In this document: positions 46,130-58,136 of the stretch, one piece after another
How positions within the stretch are numbered: position 1 is the stretch's first letter
Layout of the letters: each line of letters starts with the position of its first letter
Source: Aspergillus flavus
Taxonomy: Eukaryota; Ascomycota; Eurotiomycetes; Eurotiales; Aspergillaceae
DNA: 64,000 nucleotides
NCBI RefSeq assembly: GCF_009017415.1
Contig: NC_092404.1
Span: 1,612,001-1,676,000, forward strand
Reading direction: 5' to 3'
The notes under the pieces: model-generated
What the model was told of the DNA's origin: nothing
Seen by the model: only the letters and a program-made list of their open reading frames with translations
The model's database searches: none
Position numbers and translations under genes: made by a program

Positions 46130-46944
46130 AGACGGTCGACCAAATGTAGTATCGATGGTGCTTGGAGAACTGCCACGTAAAGGGGTTACAGATCAGATGG
46201 ACGCATGTATTCCGCTGATACTAGGTCAATCTTACGAGTCAGAATCATATGTCACTGGCAACTATGGGCCGTCGCCACAAGAGGGCTGCATGAATCGATC
46301 AATCAGATTCGGCGACTTACTGATAAAGGCCGAGACAGGAGTGGTCCGAACGTTCACCAACGGCAAGCGACAAACGAGCGGCTTTATGATTGTAGATCAA
46401 TCCGCCAGATAGAACGAGTGGGAGTATCAAAGCGTTCGAGTCATGGGCTCATCCCCTAGAGTGATGGAGCTGCTCCGCAGAGCGCCAAGGAACCGAGGCG
46501 TGGTTTGACGACGAACTGTCAATAGCGGGCGTGACTTGCAGAATTGACAAGGAATTGGTCAAGCGTGCGAGATGCTGGCCTTAAGATATCTGATAATATC
46601 AGTCGGATTGGAGACACCAGCCGTCTGCATGAAATGGTGGAATGTGGCTGCAGTATAGACAGCTGGTGCGGAATGCCAAAATAGATCTGAGTTGACGTCC
46701 AGTGGCGGAGAACGAATGACTCGCCGTAGCTGAGAATGAATGGCTGGGTATTTAGAGAGCGAAACCACCAACTAAGGTGTTGAACGGAATGTTGAACAAT
46801 CCAGAGGAACCAACTGTAGAAAACGAAGGACGGTGTGACCTCGAAAAAGAGGAAGTAAAAAGCGACGCGAGAGGAAAGAAAAATAAAGCTAATGAATGGG
46901 TGGAAAGGAAGGGATCTGGATTCGATCGTCGGGGAGTGTCTCTG

Positions 46945-47042
46945 TTTCTTTTCTTTTCTTTTCTTTTTAATTTTCAATGATTAATATTTTTTTTTTTCTC
47001 TTTGCTTTTATTTTTTATTTTTTATTTTTATTTTTTTTTTAA
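46945..47042. repeat. TTCTT microsatellite and T/AT-rich low-complexity tract
   Basis: About five TTCTT units at 46945-46968 are followed by long T runs interrupted by single A residues up to 47042. It lies about 0.8 kb upstream of the large disordered gene. Confidence 0.8.
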
Positions 47043-48740
47043 TTGGGACAAGAACATGAGCTGTACGGAGGACAGCTGAGTCGGGAATTGGTGCCTTAGA
47101 CCAGTGGATTGTTACTAACTAGTAACTTACTCCGTACTTACTAACTTACTCAGAGGAACAGTCCAGAGCGAACGAAGTGGTTCGAATTATTGGACCCAAT
47201 GGGGCCGCCGGTAAACTCTTGCAAGACGATCGACACTTCTAATTCTGATGATATTTAATTAATGTCACTATTAATGGTCGGGAGGATCCTGCCTGGTTTC
47301 CAATGACTATTTAGCGAGGAATCCATGGGCCAATGAAGAAGAACAGAGAGGGAACAATTGAGAACTGGTGACATTCCCAACTTCGATACGTCGATATCTG
47401 GCCTGGAGAAGATAGTCAGGATTTTGCTTTAACCACTCTCGAGTATAGACAGGGTAAAAAATAATAAACTGTCACAGAAACCATGGTTGTCTTTCGGTTA
47501 CCGTACGGTACCTTGGACCCAGTGCCCCTTGCAGGCCCCACTCGCATGAACCACGAATCGGATCCAGCAGTAGGGCCCAGGATCATTTCGGGTACCATAC
47601 TGTACTACGAGTAGCTCGGTATGGTTATTAAGGGAGTCCTTGCGACACAAGCCTAGGACAAGCCCTGGTTTGATATATACTTACTCCTGTGCAGTCACCT
47701 GTAGTAGTCTAAGTACCCATCCTGAGTCGTTCCTTTGTTGTGACCTTCTTCCTAGTTGTTAGACGTATGCTCAAATCCAGCGAGTTACAATGCTCATGTC
47801 TTCCTTCTGTTAGTGTAGGCAGTTCGATCTCTCGTATCACGGGATGTGGATCGATCTGGGCTGAGGTCTGAGCCACAAGATGCCGTTGGCGCTCACAGTA
47901 CCATGGAATCGGTTGGTATAGAGCACGCCCAAGCCGGAAAGTGGTTAAAGGAAGGGAGCTCGCTTGCGGTCGATCAATATACAATCCCTTCAAGGGAGTC
48001 CGTTAGAGAGTCCTACATGGAAAGAAAGGAGGTGCAACGGATAGACTGAGTCGGTCAGCTGAGTTCTAGTGAGATAACTCATCAATGGTTTCAATAATTA
48101 TGACCTGTCGCCTTGATGATACGCTCCTAGCGCTAGATGGGTTCCGGAAATTTGGACGAGCGGGGACGATCATCTCATTGCCGTGTCTCATCATTACTTG
48201 ATTGATGTTAGGACCGAAGCCTGGCTAATGCATGGGTTCTTTCTCTTTCTCCATCACTAAATGAATCTTGTAAGCCTCATTGTGCTTGCAATCAAGTTTT
48301 GCTTTTGTGTAGGTAATGAAAGACGTCATCTTGACATATGCATTCTACCTTTTTTTTATTTTTATTTTTTTTTTTTATCTATTTTGCTTCCAAGTATGGG
48401 GTACATTGGACGCGGGAACTTAGTTGGATAGTCAGAGTATATCGGAGCACCTGCTTTGTTTTGATAGCGTGTAAGCCCAATACCTACAGAAATACCCGGT
48501 GTTAATCTCCGGCTTACGATCCTGGCCGACACGAGATAATATGAGCAGTTAAGTATTCATACTATGTTGGATTCGATCCGTTTCGAGGCTGGCGACAATG
48601 ACTTCTTATGCTGAAAGATATTGTTGTTGTGTGTTATCTCTTTTTAGTAAATTCAAAACAAAAGATAGAAAGGGTCGCTGGTGTAGGGGAAAACCAATAA
48701 TGTCCCAATTCTACAAGCCAAGTCGTCTACAGCCATGGAA

Positions 48741-48760
48741 GGGCTTTCAGATGAAAGCCC
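48741..48760. repeat. Perfect 8-bp-stem hairpin
   Basis: GGGCTTTCAGATGAAAGCCC folds with an AGAT loop. It is not followed by a clear T run. Confidence 0.6.
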
Positions 48761-51700
48761 TTGAAGACGGCAAATTTCCAAATCGAGTGGTGACGCCCAC
48801 CAGCCTGACTCCACAGACGTCCCATATTACAGCAACAGCCCTAGGGTCATCGGCAAGCCACATCAACAAGAAAAGATTGGAAAGTATTACGGAGTAGACA
48901 GCCAAGAAAGACTGAGTCAGCGAAAAAGCAAAGAACCAAAAGAGAGAAAATTAAAACGGAAAAAGGAAAAAAAAAGAAATGGAGTGTTGACCCGTACTTA
49001 CCGGTGGGCCGGGGCAAGACGGACATTACGGAGTGGTAAGTACTAATCGTTGGCAGGCTTTCTTCACTAACCAAGCCTTGACTAGCACCACTTTAGGCAC
49101 TAGTGAGTGACAGGAAACAGTCACAACAGTCACTCTGCTGGAATCATTCGGAGCCGTTGAGATTACCTAAAGAGAATTAGCCGTGGACTCATCCCTCATC
49201 ACACAGAATATGGAGCCCTCCGTCCTACCAGTTCAACGTCGGACAGATACCCATTTCCGCTATTATACCACCGACCAACAGAGACCCAGGAAACCTCAGC
49301 AGGTGTCATGCTGACCTGAATCGTACTACCTCGATCATATAGCCCCTCCCCTTATCTGAGGGGTGATTTGTGGGCGATGAAATGATGGTTGCAGAATCAA
49401 CATGCAGCTAAGACGATTAGCTTAATCGCGCGCTGTCTGACATTTGAAATCATGGGTACGGTTTCACTCTACCCACCTAGTAATACATATTCTATACTGC
49501 TACGATTGACTCTATATTATTGTCATCCATTATTGGTCAATGCGTGTCTCACTGCTTCTTTACCTTTTCCGTTTCCCCGGAAGCTTCGTCAGCTTTCATG
49601 CCGCAAAGCCAATCTATCTGGAAAACGATATACCCAGCCGGATAAGCATAATACAGCAGATCTATGAGCCTCTCTATTTATATACACCATTAATCTATCT
49701 GGTTTGGGAGTTTCTTTAGTCTACAGTCGTGCCTGTGACGATGCGGAACTTGCCTAGTATGACAAGGCGACCAAACGCCATACAAGCTAAGGTCGATCAA
49801 ACCGTCCAGAGAAATGAAACACAACATGCTTTCTCAATTTTGTTGACTTCAGTCAACCTCAGTCTCTAGACTCTAGTACTTAATAGAACATATCACCGGT
49901 ACCTACATCAGAACTAGGATGGATACTAATTTCAAATGCCTCCACTCAGAGACTGGAGAAGATTATGCAAGATTAGGCAAGGTCACCTGCCATGGCCGTA
50001 CACAGTGGTTCCCAAAGCCAAAGCTACTGAGCGCAATGTCCATCTGACAGGTGGATATGCATGTATGTACCCCTCAAACCGACCGCATCAAGTTATGTCA
50101 TGCCATTTCCCGCCCCCTTACCAACAGAACACATGTGCGTTCCATTGGACTGGCACACTCAGATAACAGGATTCTCGTCTATTCCAACCATTCTTGGCTG
50201 GGGCTTGTCAACACCGCAGCAGTCAAGGGATACTTTCCGGAATGTTTTCGGTGGCTGGATGTAACAGCGGCTGCCGTTCATCCCTGGCTGTGTAGCGAGA
50301 CGGGTATCGATTTCCGAGCCCTACCGGGATAGCAGGCGTTCTGGTAGGTGCAAGATGAGAGACTTACATGGATCGGACCGATGTCAAAGCAACATAATAA
50401 ACAAACACTTAACATGATCGACTTATTATGGTGCCATTGATGTCTCACGTGCTCGGGATATAGGTATTCGGTTGAGGTTATCGGGTCATGCATATATGTA
50501 TATATCCTACCCGAGGTACAGTAGATCAGTCAGGTATTGTTTCATCCTGCTTCACCCGGCACCCATGGTAGTGTTTATGCATATAACGTCTTTCATATGG
50601 CTCGGGCGGAACTGTCAAAGAGCATGGTGGAGCTCGCTGCATGAGCGTCATGTATCCTTGAAAGCCATTGTCCTGAAAAGAGGGGAACAAGTCACAGTAA
50701 GCAAACATATGTATGGAGTACTGTACTATGTGAGCGACAATCTCGCCAGATTAACCACCAAGCAACACGAATTGCTGAACCAGTCATGACAGCGATATAT
50801 TTAGAAAGACATGCCCCTAATCAAAATACGCATAGTCGCATACCGACTAAACCTTAGTAGTCCGCTTGACATGGATAGCCTCGGGCTGTCACGGAGCACC
50901 CAACAGTTCAACTTTTGTTCTCTTGGCCCTATCCCAAGCTTACCGCCTCTTCGTTATCTAAGATCGTGGATACTCCGTAAACCAAGCCTCACCACCACGG
51001 GGGCCACCCTCAAGAACGTGCAGATGAAACAGACGGTGAGCCTATATACCACAATACCTATAATCTTCGTGCAATACAGCACAGTAGCGGTGATTTCATG
51101 GGGGTTGCATCCCCTCGTCCGCGCACTACTTAAGAAATTCAGCATATACTTACATACCCGCCTCGATAAAATACAGCTCTGCTACACCAACCCTGGTCCT
51201 TAGTACCGGTACTTATCATATGTACCTTCGGTACGAAGAGTTTAAAAAGTGTACGGAGTAGGTATCCAAAGTTCTCGAAGTATGGATTGTACCAAATGTG
51301 CCGATATACGGCACGCCAGTAGATAGTTTCGACCTCTTCAATGAACCTCAGCCAATACAATCGTTCAAAAACACACTAACACCCCCATCCCTTTCGCGGA
51401 CCAAATTTCTGTGGTGGATGCCCCTGACTAGACTCGAAAGGGGTCAAATAGCCCTAAAACTGGTGCCCGTATTACCTCATTCAATACATACAATACCAAC
51501 TCTCCAGGACAATGGTTTAAAACCGCTTTAGTACTCCATAACTCAGGTCAACCACAACCCCGGCTAAAAGTACCACATCCGCAGTGGCACATCTTTAAAA
51601 ACAGAAGATCGAGACGGATGCATCGCAGAAAACGGAGTACTCTCCAGATAGAGACTCAAGATCGGAGAGAGGAGGGGGGATCCATATCACCACCCTTCAA

Positions 51701-52582
51701 ACCTTCGATTAATTAAATCAGAAAAGGCCACAAAAATAACCAGTGACAAAAGCTGGCATTCGCTAAAAATCGACAAGATTCCAGAAATCACATTTTAATC
51801 TATTTTCCTTCGAAGTTTAATGAGCAAAGCAATGAAAAATCAAAATAAGAAAGTCTAGAACTCTTTCCAATTTTCTTTCTTCCCCCGCCCAGAAGGACTT
51901 TTCATCCCCCACTCCGCTAGAAAATCAGATCAATATTCGACGGTGAGATCAAACTTTGGATGTGCGGTCCTGTTTTCCCCGGTCAATAACCGAAGCTCGG
52001 TGTTTCAGATTAGGTGATTGTGGGATACGAGAGATTCAATAATTAAACCTGTTGATTTTGCCCTTTCTTGGATTGCGTGAGGGCCTTTTGGTTGCCTTTT
52101 TTTTTTGTACTGTATTTTTTTTTTCTCGCAAGGTTTAACAGTAACAAGGCTTTTGTTTGAATTCGAAAGTCAAACTCGGAGTAAAGGGCGAGGGACTATT
52201 GGGAAAATGCTCCGGAGTAGAACTCTGATAGCCGGGTAACAGTGAAGAAAGACGGACTCGTCAAGGGATGGGAAGCAATATGTTTCACCTGAACTAGACG
52301 CGGGGAGACACAGACACAAATGTATGGGGCATCAGGAGATCAATCAATAATCAATATTGATTATGATTTTATCCCTTGGGAAACTGAGACATTGCGTCCT
52401 CAATACCTGAGGCATTCATCTTGAAATGACGACATCATTATTAATGCATCTATGAATAACCTGAGGCACCACATTGGTGCTGCCCCCTCATCAACAGAAA
52501 CTAAATACCTCGCGATATCAGCCTACTAAATAGCTTGGACATACTATTGTATAGAACGACAGGAAATACGAACAAAATCACA

Positions 52583-53499
52583 ATGCAAGTCCTTCTCCTC
52601 GGCGGCCACGGCAAAGTTGCCCTCCATTTAACCCCACTTCTTCTCAACCGTGGCTGGAATGTCACCAGCGTGATCCGCAATCCAGAGCATGAGAATGAGA
52701 TTCTCGCGCGAGGCAAAGGCACAAAGGGCAAACTGAACATCCTCCTTTCCAGTCTAGATGACATCAAGAGTGATGAAGACGCAAAGAAGATCATCGACAC
52801 TGTGTCTCCGGATTATGTAGTATGGTCAGCCGGTATGCGAAAGATACTCAACCTACCCCGCTTGATGTGCCCCAATGCCATCCAGAAAATATGATGGAGT
52901 ATATTATTTACGAACTCGAGGCTAATGTGCAAACAAAAGGTGCCGGCGGTAAAGGTGGCCCCGAACGGACGTTTGCCATTGACGAACGCGCCGCAAAACA
53001 CTTCATCTCTGCGTCGTTTGCTTCCCCCCGTGTGACCAAATTCCTCCTCGTCTCCTGGCTTGGTAGTCGGCGGGTCCGGCCTAGCTGGATGTCTGATGAG
53101 GGCTGGGAGGCTATCCAGAACGTATTCTACAATGTTCTCCCCGCGTATGCGAAAGCGAAGCTGGAGGCGGACGAGTACCTGACTGCGTTTGCGGCTCGGC
53201 GTAAGCAGAGCCAGGCCTCGCCCTTCCAGGCCATTTGTCTGCGTCCAGGTACTCTGACTGATGAGCCGGCCACCGGAAAGGTGCAGTTTGGTAAGACGGA
53301 AGGGCGAGGCAATGTGACCAGGGAGGATGTGGCTATTGTGGCGGATCGGTTGCTTGCTCGTTCTGATACAAACGGTTGGTATGATTTGATCAACGGCGAT
53401 GAACCGATTGATGACGCGGTCGAACGGGTGGTTAGGGAGAAGGTGGATGTCGTTGAAGGGGAGGATGTGGATGCGATGGTGAAGCGCTTTTTCCCGTAG
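52583..53499 (+). CDS. Atypical SDR / NAD(P)-binding protein (NmrA/YwnB-like)
   Basis: NAD(P)-binding Rossmann protein of the atypical SDR class. Exons 52583-52832 and 52940-53499 give 269 residues. The N-terminus MQVLLLGGHGKVALHL has the GGxGxxxxxL nucleotide loop, then SVIRNPEH (cofactor-selecting Arg), VVWSAGAGGKGG built across the intron, a YAKAKLEAD helix in the place of the catalytic YxxxK, and CLRPGTLTDEP, typical of fungal YwnB-like proteins. Substrate is unknown. It runs tail to tail with the CoA ligase, with only 204 bases between stop codons, so the transcripts may overlap. Confidence 0.82.
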
Positions 53500-53703
53500 A
53501 GCGACATGCGCTACCTGATGGGTAACAGTATCTCTTACTGGTATCCATACCATCATTGACAATATACACAAGATACCCTACTTTCAGTGGGCTTCGGCTC
53601 ATATCCAGTTAGCCTAATGAATTCTCGGGTGCTAACTATGCTAGATATGCAAAAAATAGTATATACATAATAACCACTCGTACCATAGCTGGGTCTATTC
53701 TAA

Positions 53704-55533
53704 TTACAGCTTGGCCTTGGGTGCCGCCGCCGCCTCCTTTGCTTGCGCCTTGAGAACTCTCCGTAAGATCTTTCCGCTCACGCTCTTGGGGATTGCGTCC
53801 ACAAAGCGTACTCCACCACGTAGTCGCTTGTGGTACGCGACCTTACCATCAAGCCATTTGATAATATTAGCTGCCTCTTGTTCTGCGCTGGCGCCTGAGG
53901 CTTTGCTCTTCGCACTCCGCACAACAAAAGCAAGCGGAACCTCAGTGCCGTGAGCCTCACTTTCAATCCCGATAACGGCGACATCGTCGATTGCCTCGTG
54001 GTCCACAAGGATACCCTCCAGCTCTGCCGGAGCCACCTGGAAGCCCTTGTACTTGATGAGCTCCTTGACACGGTCCGTGATGTAGAAATTTCCGTTCTTG
54101 TCTTGGTAGCCTACGTCTCCGGTGCGGAACCATCCGTCGGTAAGACAATCGGCGGTTGCGGCTGGGTTGTTGTGGTACCCCTGGAAGATATTGGGACCCT
54201 TCATGTACAACTCGCCTACCTCGCCTACTGATACCTCGCACGGTTCCGATTCATCCTCAGGCATGGTCATGTATTTGGCTTCCATGTTCGGCAACAGTTT
54301 GCCGACAGATCCGATGCTAGTGCGCCATTCCTCCCAAGGCTGAGTGTGAGTAGTAGGGCTGGTCTCGCTGAGACCGTAGCCTTGCTTGATACCACATTTG
54401 ATCCGTGCATATACGGCCTCTACGAGCTCGCGCGTGAGTGGGGCAGCACCCGAGTTCATCATGCGGAGACTAGAGAGGTCATACTTGTCGACTATGGGAT
54501 GTTTGCTCAACAACAAAACGACCGGGGGAACGACGTAGCTAAACGTGATGCGGTAGTTTTGAACATGGGCACACCATTTTTCAATATCGAATCTCTCCAT
54601 CACCACAAGTCGGTAGCCTTGGTACAGTGTTTGGTGCACAAGACAGGTCAAACCTAGTAAATCCGTCAGTATATTCGAAATATATATCCACTTAGCAGCT
54701 GAGCCTACCGTAAATATGGAAGAATGGCAGAAACGCTAGTACCCGGTCTCCTTTGCCGTCGGCACCGCCATTCCAAGTCAGATGGCCTGCCTCTCCTGCA
54801 GCCAACTGAAGAGAGTTGGCGACGATATTCCTATGGGAAAGCATGACACCCTTAGGAACACCAGTGGTACCCGAAGAATAAACCAGGAATGACAGATCCT
54901 TATCCGGATTGATCTTGGTTTTGCGATACCTGGTTGCCCCCGAAATGTTTCGGATAGACGTAAAATGTTTCAACCTGGCTTCTGGGTCGCGCTTGTCTCC
55001 AATGAGGATGATGCGGTCCTCGGGGATGTTGGCTTGCTTGGCGGCCTCTCTTACTACCGACAGCTGGGGAACCTGCGTAATCACAGCTTTCGCTCCCGAG
55101 TTCTTCAGCTGGAAGGCCAGTTCTTCGGTCGTGTAGGCTGGGTTTGCCGGGGATACGACGCCCCCAGCCCAATGAGCTCCCCACATCACCACCGGGGTGT
55201 CAATGCTGTTGGGAGTGAACAACGCCAAAACATCTCCTTTGCGCCAATCATAAATGGCTTTTAGTCCTTGACCAAAGGCAAGCGCTGCATCTTTTAGGGT
55301 TTTGTAGGTGTAAAATCGTTGTGTGTCGGCATCCTGATAAATGACTGGCGAGATACGTTAGCTTCCGAATACAGGATAAATGAGGCGCTAGCCGAGGAGA
55401 CGGCCAAAAGTGGCCAAAAATGGGCGGGCGTACTGTTGTCATCTGGAAAGGTCCTATCCTTGCGTTCAAATAGAAATGTCCAAAGGTCGACATTGGGGAT
55501 GTCAACCGGCGGATACTGTGAGGAGACCGGCAT
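53704..55533 (-). CDS. 4-Coumarate-CoA-ligase-like acyl-CoA synthetase, peroxisomal
   Basis: AMP-forming acyl/aryl-CoA ligase. Exons 55533-55434, 55344-54709 and 54653-53704 give 561 residues. Adenylation motifs: FLVYSSGTTGVPKGV (P-loop), QGYGLSETSP, DGWFRTGDVGY, a DRVKELIKYKGFQV hinge, and PKSVSGKILRR with the catalytic Lys. The C-terminal tripeptide AKL is a peroxisomal targeting signal (PTS1). The N-terminus PPVDIPNVDLWTFLFER matches fungal 4CL-like ligases, several of which activate phenylpropanoids, fatty acids or precursors of secondary metabolites inside peroxisomes. The substrate cannot be read from sequence. Confidence 0.92.
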
Positions 55534-56179
55534 GATAACGGTGCGGGGAAATCTGGGGTTAGGCGCCGGGGGTGATGAGGAGAATGGTTTGTAGCAGCTA
55601 GGGACTTGGCAGGAAAGGGCGAATCAGCTGGGAAGGGGAGGGATATGGAAAGAAGGAAGTTCATGAAGGGATAGATAAGTAATTAAAGGGTAAGGTATGA
55701 ATAACCCGTCCCAATGATTGGGACCTGTCTCGTACTCGGCCCTCGGCTTGGAATTGATAAGGAATAACCGTCCGCATACCTTCGGATGTACACCCGACCT
55801 AACTGAACCTTAAGTCCGTTTTAGGAACATTTGGCTACATCGGGTAACCATGAACACGATCCGCCTAGAGTACCTCTAGTCCGGCGAACGGACACTTTAT
55901 AGTTACTCGTAGCACTGCTTAAGCATAAGTAGAACAGTTCGACTTTACGGAGTACTCCCTACATATATAGCTTATGTACAACCGCTGAAGCCGCAGAAAT
56001 GAGGCACTACCGTGAAATGATATGATAAAGGATCGTGCGAGAATCTTGGGACGACTTAAGCATGCAATAGTATGTTATGCCTAACTCTCTGGGGGCAAGC
56101 TTCCAGATCATATTGACTGACAATGAAGTTCAAAATGATAAAAAAAGATAGTATAATGTGAGTAATGCAAAAAGTTAAC
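55534..56179. other. CoA ligase promoter and spacer to the tRNA array
   Basis: Upstream region of the ligase. It contains a TACGGAGTA-type element within TTTACGGAGTACTCC near 55945-55957. No gene was recognised. Confidence 0.5.
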
Positions 56180-56253
56180 CGTCCAGGGTGAGGCTCGAAC
56201 TCACAACCTCCTGATTAACAGTCAGACGCGCTAACCAGTTGCGCCACCCAGAC
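56180..56253 (-). tRNA. tRNA-Asn (GUU), copy A
   Basis: Cloverleaf on the minus strand. The acceptor GTCTGGG pairs with CCTGGAC (two wobble pairs), with discriminator G. The D loop has AACTGGTTA. The anticodon arm TCTGA/TCAGG has loop CTGTTAA with anticodon GTT. The T arm GTGAG/CTCAC has loop TTCGAGC. There is no intron. The trailer GTTAACTTTTT provides a Pol III terminator. It is identical in sequence to copy B, which lies inverted 0.5 kb away. Confidence 0.95.
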
Positions 56254-56790
56254 AAGTTCCTGGTAAAAATTGAAAATTGGTGTTTTATACGGGGTAACCC
56301 CCAAGCCTAAGATCATCTACAAATCAGGTTGTCAAAAGCAAGTTAAGGTAGGGTATCATCATCTACAAAGTATACGGAGTAGGTCACTTTGCAGTGATCT
56401 GTGCAAAAGTCGAGCTAGGTAGAGGAACATAAATAAGTCACTCACACGCAAGGGGACAAAATTCAGATCCAATGTAGTGGTGAATGGTCGGGTTCGCCTT
56501 ATTCTCATCTTAGGCTGCTCGGCTCAATCTCGGCTATACGATGTTTTATCTGTGACACATTGGTCTACCACAGCTTGGAGCTCCCCTCTAATTCTCTTCC
56601 TATACTAGTGTGCACATGAATCTTACCATATTTCGGCACATTGATTATAATACCAGGCAACTTTACCTAGTATCTAGGTAGTGATAGATCATTGCTTTTT
56701 TGGGCTTGTTGACTGTTGTTTTTTTATGCTTCAAACCAGTATAGAAGTTATACTTGATAACTTTTATAAAAATTTGAAGATTATACAATC
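56254..56790. other. Spacer between inverted tRNA-Asn copies A and B
   Basis: AT-rich. It contains a TACGGAGTA element near 56373. No gene was recognised. Confidence 0.5.
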
Positions 56791-56864
56791 GTCTGGGTGG
56801 CGCAACTGGTTAGCGCGTCTGACTGTTAATCAGGAGGTTGTGAGTTCGAGCCTCACCCTGGACG
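56791..56864 (+). tRNA. tRNA-Asn (GUU), copy B
   Basis: All 74 bases equal copy A, read on the plus strand. The trailer begins GTTAACTTTTT as in copies A and F, so the duplicated unit extends beyond the gene. Confidence 0.95.
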
Positions 56865-57738
56865 GTTAACTTTTTGATTCTGCAACTTGTTTTTCCCTTT
56901 TTGCCTCACTCAGTACTTTCACTAGAGCTTCTCACTGTGCTTTAATACTCTTAGAAGACCCAGCATTTCTCAGTTGAATTACAACTGCGAACATATTGAC
57001 AGAGTCAGTTTTGGACTTCTTATGACAAACACCCACTTGCCATATCTATTTTAAAATGTCACTCTGCAATCCCTCAAATTCTTTCTGCTATGCGTTGACC
57101 AAACCTTAGTATCATATGGAAAATATTCGTTTAAAAAGTTCAATAATATTCAACTAACTTCAATAGTGAATTGATGGTTCTTCTCAAGTTCCTTCCGCAG
57201 GCTGCGCTATTCTCTATGTACATGGACTGAGCGAGGTATAGTAGCTCCCGAAGAGAACCAGATAACCTGGTATCTTGTTTTTATAGATTGGATATCCTCT
57301 AGTACGAGCCTGGAATAACGGTCAATGCTGGCCTAGTTTGAATATAGATTTTCTAGCATTATATACATACCCCAGCGTATATATATTCTCCTAGGCTTGA
57401 ACAGCATGTACCTTCTGTGCATTCTCCAGGATTATACCCCACCAGCGTACATAGTTCCAGAACAAGGACAGGATATTCCAGATTCCATATGAGCATGAAC
57501 CAGGAAGGATATGAGTTAGATACAAAAGTAGGGTTTGAAATCAAACAGAACAAAGCAATATAAAAGTATCTCCACTGAATTTGTAATCTGTAGAAAGACA
57601 AACAGTAACGAGGCTTTATTTTCCTGGATCATTCGTTTACAAGTTATAAGAATGTTGCTCTCATTCATATCCTGTAGCTCACTATATATAGTGACATGTG
57701 GATATTACTCGTTTGACCGTTTCACTCGACGTGTTATA
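56865..57738. other. AT-rich spacer without a recognised gene
   Basis: Only short ORFs, for example 57359-57601 on the minus strand, which shows no known motif. Confidence 0.5.
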
Positions 57739-58072
57739 GATAATATAAAGTTTGTACTCCCAAATTTTCCTGCCCTATCTAGCTGGATAGCATAGTGTCG
57801 GTTGGTCTTTCCGGAAGATTAGGAACTATCACCATCAAACCAGCCTCAAAAGATCGCTCAAGAACCGAGAACATCATTAGCCTATTCCTCGAAGAAAAGA
57901 GTTCGGCCGGCCGGACTTTCCCGAATATAGCATCCATACTGGCCTGCCCGTGTGCGTATGAGAATATGTGGGAAGCGGTCATAGTATTTGAGTGGAACTA
58001 GTCCTGAAGAATTGGGCACCAAATAAGCCCATTCTCATTGACACCCTCATAATCTGCTAGATCTTTTGGATT
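57739..58072 (-). pseudogene. Relic of a fungal HNH-nuclease-domain protein
   Basis: A minus-strand frame reads NGLIWCPIL, an in-frame TAG, then TASHIFSYAHGQASMDAIFG, ELFSSRNRLMM and EAGLMVIVPNLPERPT. This order matches the HNH-type nuclease domain of a large fungal protein family (WCPI..., AAHIF...GQ..MD..FG, RNG.., ..IVPD...P). Another TAG at 57779 and a +1 shift precede EYKLYII, which belongs to the same family. Two stops and a frameshift within 330 bases mean it is broken. The rest of the gene is not visible. Assignment rests on remembered family motifs. Confidence 0.5.
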
Positions 58073-58136
58073 ACGTGGATCATGTATGCTCTCTTGTGCG
58101 AAAATCTATGTCGCTTGACTTGCCCTGAGAGAACTT

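Larger units (their letters stand above)
46130..52582. other. Gene-poor region of about 6.4 kb
   Basis: No convincing protein gene or RNA gene was found on either strand. It contains small ORFs of random character (up to 152 codons), poly-T and TTCTT tracts at 46945-47042, T-rich DNA near 48349-48377 and 52100-52126, several TACGGAGTA-like elements, a 20-bp perfect hairpin at 48741-48760, and KpnI-type palindromes at 47499-47510 and 51202-51213. The first part holds the promoter of the 1193-residue protein. Long untranslated RNAs or relics cannot be excluded. Confidence 0.55.

Noticed and set aside
46976..47042. Long T/A tract as the tail of a retroelement
   Set aside because: No reverse transcriptase, terminal repeat or target duplication seen next to it; simple low-complexity DNA explains it.
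47499..47510. TACCGTACGGTA palindrome (and AGTACCGGTACT at 51202-51213)
   Set aside because: Perfect 12-bp palindromes, but single, and expected occasionally by chance in this much spacer DNA.
47709..47993. Small minus-strand ORF, with an overlapping plus-strand ORF at 47846-48049
   Set aside because: Both are short, without motifs, and on opposite strands of the same DNA.
50811..51203. 130-codon ORF in the gene-poor block
   Set aside because: No motif, mixed composition and no neighbouring exons; looks random.
56681..56869. Small ORFs across the tRNA genes (also 60644-60850 and 62250-62483) sharing WRNWLARLTVNQEV
   Set aside because: The shared peptide is just the translated tRNA-Asn sequence, not a conserved protein.
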